52,855 nt of DNA from Sphingobium estronivorans. GTDB lineage: Bacteria > Pseudomonadota > Alphaproteobacteria > Sphingomonadales > Sphingomonadaceae. The position numbers and the translations under genes are program-made. A model generated the notes under the pieces. The model saw only the letters and a list, made by a program, of their open reading frames with translations. It had not been told where the DNA came from and searched no databases. The stretch spans positions 1 through 52,855 of the forward strand of contig NZ_LFCT01000033.1 in the NCBI RefSeq assembly GCF_008692605.1, written 5' to 3'. Shown piece by piece: positions 45,951-52,855 of this stretch. Position 1 is the first letter of the stretch. Every line of letters starts with the position of its first letter.

Positions 45951-46607
45951 TCACTTGCCTCCATATTGCGACTTGAGATCGCCCGCGCCGGTCGGGGCCT
46001 TTTCGCGATAGGTCGAAATCGCGCGGTTCGACGTCGCCGTGCGCAGGTCGCTGTCGGTGCTCTGGCCGCGGACGAGATCCTCCGGATTGGCGATCATGGC
46101 GGCGAGATTGCCGTTCACGCCGCAGCCGAAATTGCGGGATGCGGCCAGCTGCTGGTCGGCTTCGGCCTTGTCCGACCAGTCGGGGCAGCCCGGCACGCGG
46201 GCGATGGCCCGGCGCACGATCAGGCGGACGGCGCCCTGCGGCGCGGTGCCGGCGACGGCGGAACTATCCTCTCCCACCAACATGCCGTGGCGGGCGACGA
46301 CATCGGCAATGCCGTCCCGCAGCGAGGGGCTGTAGCTGCCCGCGTCGGTCGCGACCGCGACCTGATCGCCATAGCCAAGGCCGATGGACACGAACCAGTC
46401 GTCCAGGCGGCGCGCTTCCTCGATGGTCATGCCGCCATCCGGGCCAGCCGCGACATCGTAGGTGAAGGCGGTGTGGCTGACGACCGGCTGATGAACCGAT
46501 TCGACGCCGCGATTGGCGCCCTGGTCGGTCTGGCAGGCGGCGAGCGGCAGCGCCATCAGGGCGAGAGCGCCGAAGCGGACGATATTCTTGCGGGACAGAG
46601 AAGCCAT
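45951..46607 (-). CDS. cpaD: Pilus assembly lipoprotein CpaD
   Basis: 218 residues. The signal peptide ends in the lipobox LPLAAC (C25). The rest, with MTIEEARRLDDWFVSIGLGYGDQV and the conserved NFGCGVNGNLAAMIANPEDLVRG near 155-178, matches CpaD. It is thought to help place or stabilise the CpaC secretin at the outer membrane. It lies 17 nt after cpaC and 1 nt before the cpaE start. Confidence 0.92.
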   Translation of the reverse strand: MASLSRKNIVRFGALALMALPLAACQTDQGANRGVESVHQPVVSHTAFTYDVAAGPDGGMTIEEARRLDDWFVSIGLGYGDQVAVATDAGSYSPSLRDGIADVVARHGMLVGEDSSAVAGTAPQGAVRLIVRRAIARVPGCPDWSDKAEADQQLAASRNFGCGVNGNLAAMIANPEDLVRGQSTDSDLRTATSNRAISTYREKAPTGAGDLKSQYGGK

Positions 46608-46624
46608 GTCTTTCGTCCTTCGGA

Positions 46625-48172
46625 TCAGAAGCTGAAGCCCGGCGCGGCGTCCTTCGAACGCTTGCCGGAATCTCGGGCTGCGTCACGGGCGGCGACGGGC
46701 GGCAGCGCGGCGGAGCTTTGCGGTCCCGGCATGGGGGCCGGATCGCCGGGCGCGCGGCGCGGCATCGGGGAGCGGGCGCCGCTGATCCCGTCCTGGCCCT
46801 GTTGCAGGAAGAGGCCCTGGCCCTCATTGGCGTTGCGGAAGCCATCGGTCGGCAGGCGCACGTCCGATGCATTCACCGGCTTCACCAGATAGGGGGTGAC
46901 GACGATGACCAGTTCCGTTTCGTTGCGCTGGAACTGGCGCGACTTGAACAGGCTGCCCAGGATCGGCAGGTTGCCGAGGCCCGGCACCTTGTTGACCGTG
47001 TTGCCGGTGTCGGCGCTGAGCAGACCGGCGATCATGAAGGCCTGGCCGGAGCCGAGTTCGACCGTGGTTTCGGCGGTGCGAGTCTTCAGCGCGGGCTGGC
47101 TCGGCAGGATGGAGAAGTCGAGCGTCGATACGGTCGGACGGACGCGCAGCGAGATGCGGCCATCGGCCAGCACGGTCGGCGTGAAGGCCAACTGCACGCC
47201 ATATTGTTTCCATTCCAGGCTGTTGCCCTGCGTGCCGTTGCTCACCGTATAGGGGAACTCGCCGCCCGCCAGGAAGCTGGCGGTTTCGCCCGAAAGCGAG
47301 GTCAGGTTGGGCTGGGCGAGAGTGGTCGCGAGGCCGCTCGATTCTGCGAGGTCGAGAGCCGCGGCAACGTCCATGCCCAGCAGGTGCGCCACGCCGCCGA
47401 GGCTGTAACTGCCGTCCGACGGATAGTTGAACGCCCATTCGGCGGGTTTGGTGATAAGGCCGGCGTCGTCACGGGTCGGTTTGGTGTAGGTGAAGAAATT
47501 GCGCGTGCCGCCGCCGGACAGGCCCAGGAACTTGCCGCCGCTCTGGTCGGCCGTTCCCCAGTTCATCCCGATCTTGTGCCCGATGTCGCGGGCGACTTCC
47601 GACACCTTGACCTGCAACATGACCTGAAGCGGCGTCGCGGTGCGCAACCGGCTCACCACGGTGACTTCCTTGCCCACGAAGGCCTGGGTCAGGCGTTCGG
47701 CCTCCGCTGCGTCCTCGGGGGCGGCGATGGTGCCGGTCAGCAGGACCATGCCGTTCATCTTGTTGACCGCAATGTCCGCGTTCGGCATCGCCAGCTTCAG
47801 CATCTCATCGATGCTGGTCAGGTTGTTGCCGACGCGCACCGTGCCGGAAAACAGCACCTTGCCGTTGGTCGCCGTCGCGAAGACGGTGGTTTCGCCCGCC
47901 TTCTTCGCAATCAGGTAAAGCTGGTTCTGGGAGCGGACATGGACGTCGACCACATCCGGATCGCCGATCACCACGTCGGACATTTTCGCGGGCAGGTTGA
48001 TGACCTTGCTGCCGCCGACCGACATCAGGATCGCATTGTCCTGCATCGATACGGGCGCGGCGTTGAGCGCGGCGGTCGGCGCGGCCGCGGCGGCGATCGC
48101 CAGGCCCAGCGCGATGGCCGGGCCAAGCAGCGGCTTGGCCGCGCTGGCCGCGTGAACAGGAAACCCCTTCAT
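46625..48172 (-). CDS. cpaC: Outer-membrane secretin CpaC/RcpA
   Basis: 515 residues. After a signal peptide (about 1-39) comes the pilus N-domain (ILMSVGGSKVINLPAKMSDVV...DVHVRSQNQLYLIAKKAG, abridged), a BON-like segment (about 115-170) and the secretin domain (about 250-445) ending with the signature VPGLGNLPILGSLF and ELVIVVTPYLV. The C-terminal 70 residues are Pro/Ala/Arg-rich. It forms the ring through which the Flp pilus crosses the outer membrane. It follows cpaB with a 1-nt gap. Confidence 0.95.
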   Translation of the reverse strand: MKGFPVHAASAAKPLLGPAIALGLAIAAAAAPTAALNAAPVSMQDNAILMSVGGSKVINLPAKMSDVVIGDPDVVDVHVRSQNQLYLIAKKAGETTVFATATNGKVLFSGTVRVGNNLTSIDEMLKLAMPNADIAVNKMNGMVLLTGTIAAPEDAAEAERLTQAFVGKEVTVVSRLRTATPLQVMLQVKVSEVARDIGHKIGMNWGTADQSGGKFLGLSGGGTRNFFTYTKPTRDDAGLITKPAEWAFNYPSDGSYSLGGVAHLLGMDVAAALDLAESSGLATTLAQPNLTSLSGETASFLAGGEFPYTVSNGTQGNSLEWKQYGVQLAFTPTVLADGRISLRVRPTVSTLDFSILPSQPALKTRTAETTVELGSGQAFMIAGLLSADTGNTVNKVPGLGNLPILGSLFKSRQFQRNETELVIVVTPYLVKPVNASDVRLPTDGFRNANEGQGLFLQQGQDGISGARSPMPRRAPGDPAPMPGPQSSAALPPVAARDAARDSGKRSKDAAPGFSF

Positions 48173-48173
48173 C

Positions 48174-49190
48174 TTACTTCCCCCCGACCGGAACGACGGT
48201 CACATTGGTGCCGCGGGCGACGCGGATCACAGGGCCCTGGCTGACGATGACATTGGCAGGTGCGCCGGCCGTGGGAGCGCCGCCTGCGGGCAGGACCTGC
48301 ACGGGCTTGGCGGGGACGCTGCTGCGCTGATAGCGCGAGACGTCGGCGCCGGTGGAATAGGTGCCGCCCTTGTCGACCGGGCGGGCGGCGATGCTGGCGA
48401 GCAGCGTTTTTTCGGCCTTGGGATTGCTGCCGTCGGGCAGGTCGACGTCGCTGCCGGCGATGGCCGCGTCCAGTTCCGAGCTGTTGTCGGCCAGCGAACG
48501 CAGCGAAAGCGAGAGCGAGCCGATGGTCTGGGCCACCGCGATCTTCTCCGCGATCTTCGGCGTCACTTCGATGGTGACGTTGGAATAGGTCTGCACCACG
48601 GGCTTGCCGTCCGCGCCCAGCGCATCCATGCGCTGGTCGGTGGCGAGCACGCGCAGGTTGCGCAGGATGGTTTCGGAGACCTTCAGCGGGTCGCCGTCGC
48701 CGCCGCCATTGACGCTCTGCGTCAGGACCAGGTCGACGCGGTCGCCCGGAAAGACGAAGCCCGCAACCGAATTCTGCGCCGACACCGGCACGGTCACGGC
48801 GCGCATTCCCGCCCCCAGCGCGGCGGCCAGGAAGCCGCGATCGCCCGGCTTGATGACCGAACCCAGCGTCATCGGCTGACCTGCGGAAATGGCGGTGCGG
48901 ATCACGCTGCCCACCAACTTCTGCGGGTCGGACTGGCCCTTCAGATAATAGGCCTGTTCGATGAGATCCTTGGGCCAGGGCTGGAAGCGGAAGCTTTCCG
49001 CGTCCAGGATCGTGCCCACCGGCAGCGCCTTGGTCGCGACCAGCACATGGGGCTGGTCCGCCTCGACCGGCATGGACGACGCGCCCGCCTGGGGCGCGCC
49101 CGACGAACTCAGCATGTTGCGTGCAAGCAAGGCTGTAGTGATCGCTATGATGAGCGCCCCCACCAGCAGCACGATCTTCTTGGCATCCAT
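48174..49190 (-). CDS. cpaB: Pilus assembly protein CpaB/RcpC
   Basis: 338 residues from ATG 49190, with GGGAGG upstream. One N-terminal membrane helix (IVLLVGALIIAITTALLA), then a SAF domain (about 52-115: LVATKALPVGTILDAESF) and the RcpC-type domain with AVTVPVSAQNSVAGFVFPGDRVDLVL. It is a periplasmic component that helps to assemble the secretin. The C-terminal part (about 280-338) is Pro/Ala/Val-rich and disordered-looking. It comes 51 nt after cpaA. Confidence 0.93.
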   Translation of the reverse strand: MDAKKIVLLVGALIIAITTALLARNMLSSSGAPQAGASSMPVEADQPHVLVATKALPVGTILDAESFRFQPWPKDLIEQAYYLKGQSDPQKLVGSVIRTAISAGQPMTLGSVIKPGDRGFLAAALGAGMRAVTVPVSAQNSVAGFVFPGDRVDLVLTQSVNGGGDGDPLKVSETILRNLRVLATDQRMDALGADGKPVVQTYSNVTIEVTPKIAEKIAVAQTIGSLSLSLRSLADNSSELDAAIAGSDVDLPDGSNPKAEKTLLASIAARPVDKGGTYSTGADVSRYQRSSVPAKPVQVLPAGGAPTAGAPANVIVSQGPVIRVARGTNVTVVPVGGK

Positions 49191-49241
49191 GATGAAATTC
49201 GCCTCCCTCAATCAGACGAGTTGCGTCTGAGGCCCCCAGTT

Positions 49242-49715
49242 TTACGCAAATTGGTTAATATATCGTTCGCCAAGAAGCCAAAGCGCGGCGCACGAGATCG
49301 CAATGCCATAGGGGATTTGCGGCTGTCCCAGCCGCCGGGTCATGCGATGGTGCACGACGGTTATGATGGTGACGATGCCCCCCAGCACCGCCATCAGCAT
49401 CAGCATCGACAGGGTCGCCTGCCACGGGAACCAGAGCGCCAGCGCGCCCAGCAGCTTCACGTCGCCCCCGCCCATGCAGCCAAAGGCAAAGAGCATCGCG
49501 AAGAGGAAGAACACGATCAGCGCCACCAGCAGCTGCACCGCCATGCCCGGCCAGAGCGGCAGCCCGCAGGCCAGCCACCAGAGCGGCGCCAGTCCGGCGA
49601 CGCACAGGTTCAGCCGGTTGGAGATGATGCGCGACCGCAGGTCCGTAACGGACGCCACGATCAGCAGCGCGGCCAGGGCGCCGATCAGCGCCAATCTGAA
49701 AATATCCCCCGTCAT
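49242..49715 (-). CDS. cpaA: Prepilin peptidase CpaA (A24 family)
   Basis: 157 residues from ATG 49715, with about five membrane helices. The two aspartates of the family are in ASVTDLRSRIISN near residue 24 and CMGGGDVKLLG near 85. It cuts the leader from Flp pre-pilins. It is first in the pilus operon, but no flp pilin gene accompanies it: the divergent hydrolase starts only 42 nt upstream. That 42-nt gap contains TTAC-6-GTAA (49743-49756), a possible operator. No strong ribosome-binding site is seen. Confidence 0.9.
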   Translation of the reverse strand: MTGDIFRLALIGALAALLIVASVTDLRSRIISNRLNLCVAGLAPLWWLACGLPLWPGMAVQLLVALIVFFLFAMLFAFGCMGGGDVKLLGALALWFPWQATLSMLMLMAVLGGIVTIITVVHHRMTRRLGQPQIPYGIAISCAALWLLGERYINQFA

Positions 49716-49757
49716 AAGTTCGAAACTGTAGACCGGATGGCTTACCAAAGCGTAACC

Positions 49758-50723
49758 ATGCCGCCGATGGATTCGCCCCGCTTCGTTGCCCCGCCATTTG
49801 ATCGTCGTGCCTGGCCGATGGATGGGCGGCTCGACCATTGGTCGGCGCCCGATGGCTGGCCATTGCGGCGCTATCGGCTGGGCACGGGCGCGCGCGGGCG
49901 GATGCTGGTGCTGGGCGGCCGGGGCGACATGATCGAGAAGTATCTCGAGGTGATTCAGCATTGGGCCGCGCGCGACTGGGCCGTCACCAGCTTCGACTGG
50001 CGCGGACAAGGCGGGTCGGGACGGCTGACCGACGATCCGCTTTGCGGGCATATCGAGGATTTCGGCCAGTGGATCGCCGACCTGAAGGCCTTCGCCGCCG
50101 ATTGGCGCGGCCAAGGGGAGGGGCCGGCGGCGATGGTCGCCCACAGCATGGGCGGGCATTTGCTGCTCCGCGCGCTGGTGGAGGGCATGGCGGCGCCCGA
50201 TGCCGCGGTGACGGTGGCGCCGATGATGGGCGTGCACAGCGCGCCCCTGCCGCGCTGGCTGGCGGTGGCGATTGCCGAAACCATGTGCGCGCTGGGCTTT
50301 GGGCGCAAGCAGGCCTGGACGCAGAAAGAGGAGTCCGAACGCCAGCGGCACATAAGGCAGAAGCGGCTGACGCACGATCCGGACCGCTATGCCGACGAAC
50401 TGTGGTGGCGCGACCATAGCCGGGACGTGGCGCTGGGATCGCCGAGCTGGAAATGGGTGGAGCAGGCGCTCTCCTCGACCCGCAGGCTCGCCACCCGGCC
50501 GGGGCTGGAGCGGATCGCCGTGCCGCTGCTGATGCTGGCGGCGCGGGATGACCGGCTGGTGTCGACTCCGGCCATTCGCAGGACGGCGGCGCGGATTCCC
50601 GGCGCGCGGCTGCACGTCTATGGGCGCGAGGCGGCGCATGAAATTTTGCGCGAACTGGATTCGGTGCGGCTGGACGCATTGGCGCGGATCGATGCTTTTC
50701 TGGATGAAGTCGCGCCCCGATGA
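49758..50723 (+). CDS. Alpha/beta hydrolase (lysophospholipase/monoglyceride lipase-like)
   Basis: 321 residues from ATG 49758 (ATG 49767 is possible). The nucleophile elbow AHSMGGH gives S130; the charge-relay Asp is probably in LLMLAARDDRLVS near 262 and the His in YGREAAHEILREL near 292. GGRGDMIEKYLEVIQHWAARDW and FDWRGQGGSG are typical of the PldB group. It should hydrolyse lysophospholipids or monoglycerides. Its stop overlaps the next start by 4 nt. Confidence 0.88.
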   Translation: MPPMDSPRFVAPPFDRRAWPMDGRLDHWSAPDGWPLRRYRLGTGARGRMLVLGGRGDMIEKYLEVIQHWAARDWAVTSFDWRGQGGSGRLTDDPLCGHIEDFGQWIADLKAFAADWRGQGEGPAAMVAHSMGGHLLLRALVEGMAAPDAAVTVAPMMGVHSAPLPRWLAVAIAETMCALGFGRKQAWTQKEESERQRHIRQKRLTHDPDRYADELWWRDHSRDVALGSPSWKWVEQALSSTRRLATRPGLERIAVPLLMLAARDDRLVSTPAIRRTAARIPGARLHVYGREAAHEILRELDSVRLDALARIDAFLDEVAPR

Positions 50724-51823
50724 AGCGGCCCGATATCGTCATTGTCGGGGGCGGGATCGCCGGGGCGAGTCTAGGCGCGGTGCTGGCGGAGCGCGCCCGC
50801 GTGCTGCTGCTGGAGATGGAGCCGAGCGCGGGCTATCATGCCACCGGGCGGGCGGTTTCCTTCTGGGAGGAGACCTATGGCGGGCTGGCGGTCCAGCCCT
50901 TGACCACGGCTTCCGGGCCGATGCTGGCCGCGCCCGATCCCGCCTTTTCCGAAAGGGCCTTCCTGTCGCCGCGCCGGACGCTCCATATCGGGCGGGCGGG
51001 CGATGCGGCGGCGCGGGACCGGTTGCTGGCGGAATTTGGCGGGAAGGTGGCCTTGCACCCGGTCGATCCGGCCGGGCTGGTGCCGGGCCTGCGAGCGGAC
51101 TGGACGCTGGGCGTGCTGGAGCCGGGGGTGTGCGACATCGACGTGGCGGCGTTGCATCAGGCCTGGTTGCGGCGGTTCCGGCGGCTGGGCGGAGAGATTC
51201 GGCTGGGGACGCCGCTGCGGCGTGCCGAAGCGCGGGACGGCGGCTGGCGGATCGAAACGGATGGCGGCGCCATCGACTGCGGCCTGATCGTCAATGCGGC
51301 GGGCGCCTGGGCGGACGATGTGGCCAAGGCTTGCGGAGTGGCGCCCCTCGGCATCGCCCCCTTCCGGCGGACGGTGGTGCAGTTGCGCGTGCCCGCCATG
51401 CCCTCGGCGGCGCTGCCGCTGGTCATGGACCTCGCCTCGCAATTTTATTTCAAGCCCGAGGGGGAAGGGCGCATCTGGCTGACCCCGCATGACGAGGTGC
51501 CGTCCCCGCCCTGCGACGCCGCGCCGGAGGAGCTGGCGGTGGCCGAGGCGATTGCCCGGTTCGAGGCGGTGGTGGACTGGCCGGTCGCGGCGGTGGAACG
51601 CAAATGGGCCGGGCTGCGCAGCTTTTCCCGCGACCGGGCGCCAGTCTATGGCTTCGACCCTGCGGTGCCGGGCTTTTTCTGGTTCGCGGGGCAGGGGGGA
51701 TTCGGCATCCAGACCTCACCGGCGGCGGCGCTGCTGGCGGGGAGCCTGCTGCGGCGGGAGGCACCGCCGCACGCCGTTGCCGGTATCGATGCGTCCACCT
51801 ATTCTCCGGCGCGGTTTCGATAG
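50720..51823 (+). CDS. FAD-dependent oxidoreductase (DAO family)
   Basis: 367 residues. FAD-binding IVIVGGGIAGASLGAVLAE at about 6-24, LLLLEMEPSAGYHATGRAVS near 32-50, and the second FAD contact INAAGAWADDVA near 192 (from CGLIVNAAGAWADD). The end PGFFWFAGQGGFGIQTSPAAA is typical of the D-amino-acid oxidase/glycine oxidase-like group. It probably oxidises an amine or amino acid. It overlaps the hydrolase gene by 4 nt, so they form an operon. Confidence 0.88.
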   Translation: MKRPDIVIVGGGIAGASLGAVLAERARVLLLEMEPSAGYHATGRAVSFWEETYGGLAVQPLTTASGPMLAAPDPAFSERAFLSPRRTLHIGRAGDAAARDRLLAEFGGKVALHPVDPAGLVPGLRADWTLGVLEPGVCDIDVAALHQAWLRRFRRLGGEIRLGTPLRRAEARDGGWRIETDGGAIDCGLIVNAAGAWADDVAKACGVAPLGIAPFRRTVVQLRVPAMPSAALPLVMDLASQFYFKPEGEGRIWLTPHDEVPSPPCDAAPEELAVAEAIARFEAVVDWPVAAVERKWAGLRSFSRDRAPVYGFDPAVPGFFWFAGQGGFGIQTSPAAALLAGSLLRREAPPHAVAGIDASTYSPARFR

Positions 51824-52199
51824 GATTGGGGAAGGGCGGGCGGCGGACCGTCGCGCCTATGTCTGTCGCGTCTTAGATAAGATGCGAACACAAATCCCCA
51901 AAAATCATCATTTTCCACTCGATCTGCTTCCACATATCCTGTCGCTGCATGACCGGCATAAGTTGGCGATACCTTTGAACTGGACCGCCATAAGTTGGCG
52001 GCAAAAAACGACAAAGGGGTTATAGGACGCGGATTTGGATCTGGGTAGGGCGCTTGATCAGCATTGGTCCCTCGCGCCGAATGGCAAGAGAGCGGATCTC
52101 CGAAGATCACTTTTTGGTGGTAGGCCTAGCCCGACGCAGATGACAGAGCTGAAAAATAGCAGCGACGCGCCGCCATTTTTCCAGCTCGATCGCAATCTT
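51824..52199. other. Gene-free stretch with insertion-sequence-like repeats
   Basis: 376 nt with no convincing gene; GC is lower than in the neighbouring genes. The notable content is a pair of 19-nt direct repeats (51951-52001), listed separately. The break in composition from here to the right edge suggests acquired DNA. Confidence 0.55.
51951..52001. repeat. Two 19-nt direct repeats with GACCG-CATAAGTTGGCG core
   Basis: Copy 1 at 51951-51969 and copy 2 (GACCGCCATAAGTTGGCGG) at 51983-52001 agree at 17 of 19 positions. Copy 2 is itself a palindrome (CCGCCA-TAAGT-TGGCGG). Repeated short transposase-binding sites near an end are typical of IS21-family elements; this is a resemblance only, as no transposase gene is in the window. 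Confidence 0.4.
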
Positions 52200-52855
52200 T
52201 CAGATCAGAAAATCCGGATTGTAATACGTCAGACCCGAGTAGAGGCTGAAGGTCATATCCTCGAAGAAGACCTTGTCGATGTCGTACAGGTGGTCGGTAC
52301 GATAGGTCTGCCCGTGGTCAGACGTCGTTTTGACATCGAACCAGCCGCCCATATCCTCGATGGAAACGAGGTCAGGGTCGACAGGATATCCTCCGCGAGC
52401 CGCGAAAGAGTAGTACATGGCACCTAGATCGGCCTCGCCATAAACTGTATTTTCGCCATAGCCGCCGGAATAGAAACGGTCGTATCCACCGCCGCCATGG
52501 AGCTCATTGTTGCCAGTGCCGCCAGACAGGACGTCAGCCATGGCACCACCCTGCAGATAGTCATCGCCGTCGTTCACCCATGTGACGGCCTGATCGGGAT
52601 AGACGCCACCGTTCAGCTTGGCGCCCACTGTGTTGCCGGCGAAGAGGCGATCATTTCCCATCTCACCGTAGACAGATTCCAAGCCAGTGCTGTGGATGAT
52701 ATCGTCGCCGCCATAGGTCCTGACGTATCCACCAGTCCCTCCGACCGTCACGTTATCGACGCCGTTGCTCCCAGACACGGTGTTGTAACCTGTGCCAGCA
52801 GAGAAGGTGCCGGAGCCATGCAACTGTAGGGTGAGGTGGTGCCGGAAATTCGGAC
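52200..52855 (-). CDS. RTX-like calcium-binding protein, C-terminal part (N-terminus outside window)
   Basis: The frame is open to the right edge (218 codons seen) and ends at 52200. Gly/Asp-rich units such as YGGDDIIHSTG, YGEMGNDRLFAGN, NDGDDYLQGG and LSGGTGNNELHGGGGYDRF are degenerate forms of the GGxGxDxLx nonapeptide that binds calcium in RTX proteins. The last 45 residues (DIDKVFFEDMTFSLYSG) look like the C-terminal end of type I secreted proteins, where the secretion signal lies. It might be an adhesin or a secreted enzyme; the functional part is outside the window. Confidence 0.7.
   Translation of the reverse strand, partial: PNFRHHLTLQLHGSGTFSAGTGYNTVSGSNGVDNVTVGGTGGYVRTYGGDDIIHSTGLESVYGEMGNDRLFAGNTVGAKLNGGVYPDQAVTWVNDGDDYLQGGAMADVLSGGTGNNELHGGGGYDRFYSGGYGENTVYGEADLGAMYYSFAARGGYPVDPDLVSIEDMGGWFDVKTTSDHGQTYRTDHLYDIDKVFFEDMTFSLYSGLTYYNPDFLI

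Noticed and set aside
43541..45976. An 811-codon plus-strand open frame
   Set aside because: Antisense to tadB and cpaE; His/Arg/Gln-rich composition typical of shadow frames in GC-rich DNA.
49716..50639. A 308-codon upstream extension of cpaA in frame
   Set aside because: The extension is antisense to the hydrolase gene, and CpaA homology begins at ATG 49715.

Overview
The window looks like a chromosomal piece of a GC-rich alphaproteobacterium, most likely a sphingomonad (Sphingobium-like; the genus is an inference). Evidence: a GANTC methyltransferase of the CcrM family, CarD next to a 7Fe ferredoxin, a 41-residue aa3-oxidase subunit IV, a transhydrogenase alpha subunit split into two genes, a Cpa/Tad pilus locus, an S9 protein with an Ala-rich N-terminal extension, and GC-biased codons throughout. 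I found no rRNA gene, complete tRNA or CRISPR array.

Left part (1-4.4 kb) is accessory DNA: a partial restriction/methylation enzyme running off the edge, a CcdA/CcdB toxin-antitoxin pair with a palindromic operator, a 45-nt 3' fragment of tRNA-Thr(CGU) that looks like an integration scar, an XRE regulator, an integrase gene broken by an in-frame TAG and truncated, and an amine-oxidase remnant broken at both ends. From 4.5 to 13.4 kb come a few enzymes among many regulators: AraC regulator, a large flavin/Fe-S oxidoreductase, a Coq4-family protein, a tandem two-domain TetR regulator, an FCD-type GntR regulator and a hybrid histidine kinase.

The middle (13.5-42.5 kb) is mostly core: ctaA-cutA, rplM-rpsI, CsbD, an exported Xaa-Pro peptidase, the overlapping glmM-DUF1272-thiD-rnhB set, an L,D-transpeptidase, ahpC-ahpF, carD, fdxA, an S4 protein and SUV3-like helicase, an M23 peptidase, ccrM behind a dense GANTC cluster, folP, a sigma54-dependent regulator, a cytochrome oxidase accessory subunit, and a transhydrogenase locus whose beta subunit lacks the NADP-binding domain.

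The right part (42.6-49.7 kb, minus strand) is a Cpa/Tad locus in the order cpaA-cpaB-cpaC-cpaD-cpaE-tadB-tadC. The motor ATPase gene (cpaF/tadA), normally between cpaE and tadB, is absent, as are pilin genes. A hydrolase/FAD-oxidoreductase pair follows, then a gene-free stretch with paired 19-nt repeats resembling insertion-sequence ends, and the C-terminal part of an RTX-like protein at the right edge.

Points most worth a second look: the transhydrogenase without domain III, the Cpa/Tad locus without its ATPase, seven GANTC sites before ccrM, the divergent Coq4/tandem-TetR pair with a shared palindrome, and several strong non-coding inverted repeats.
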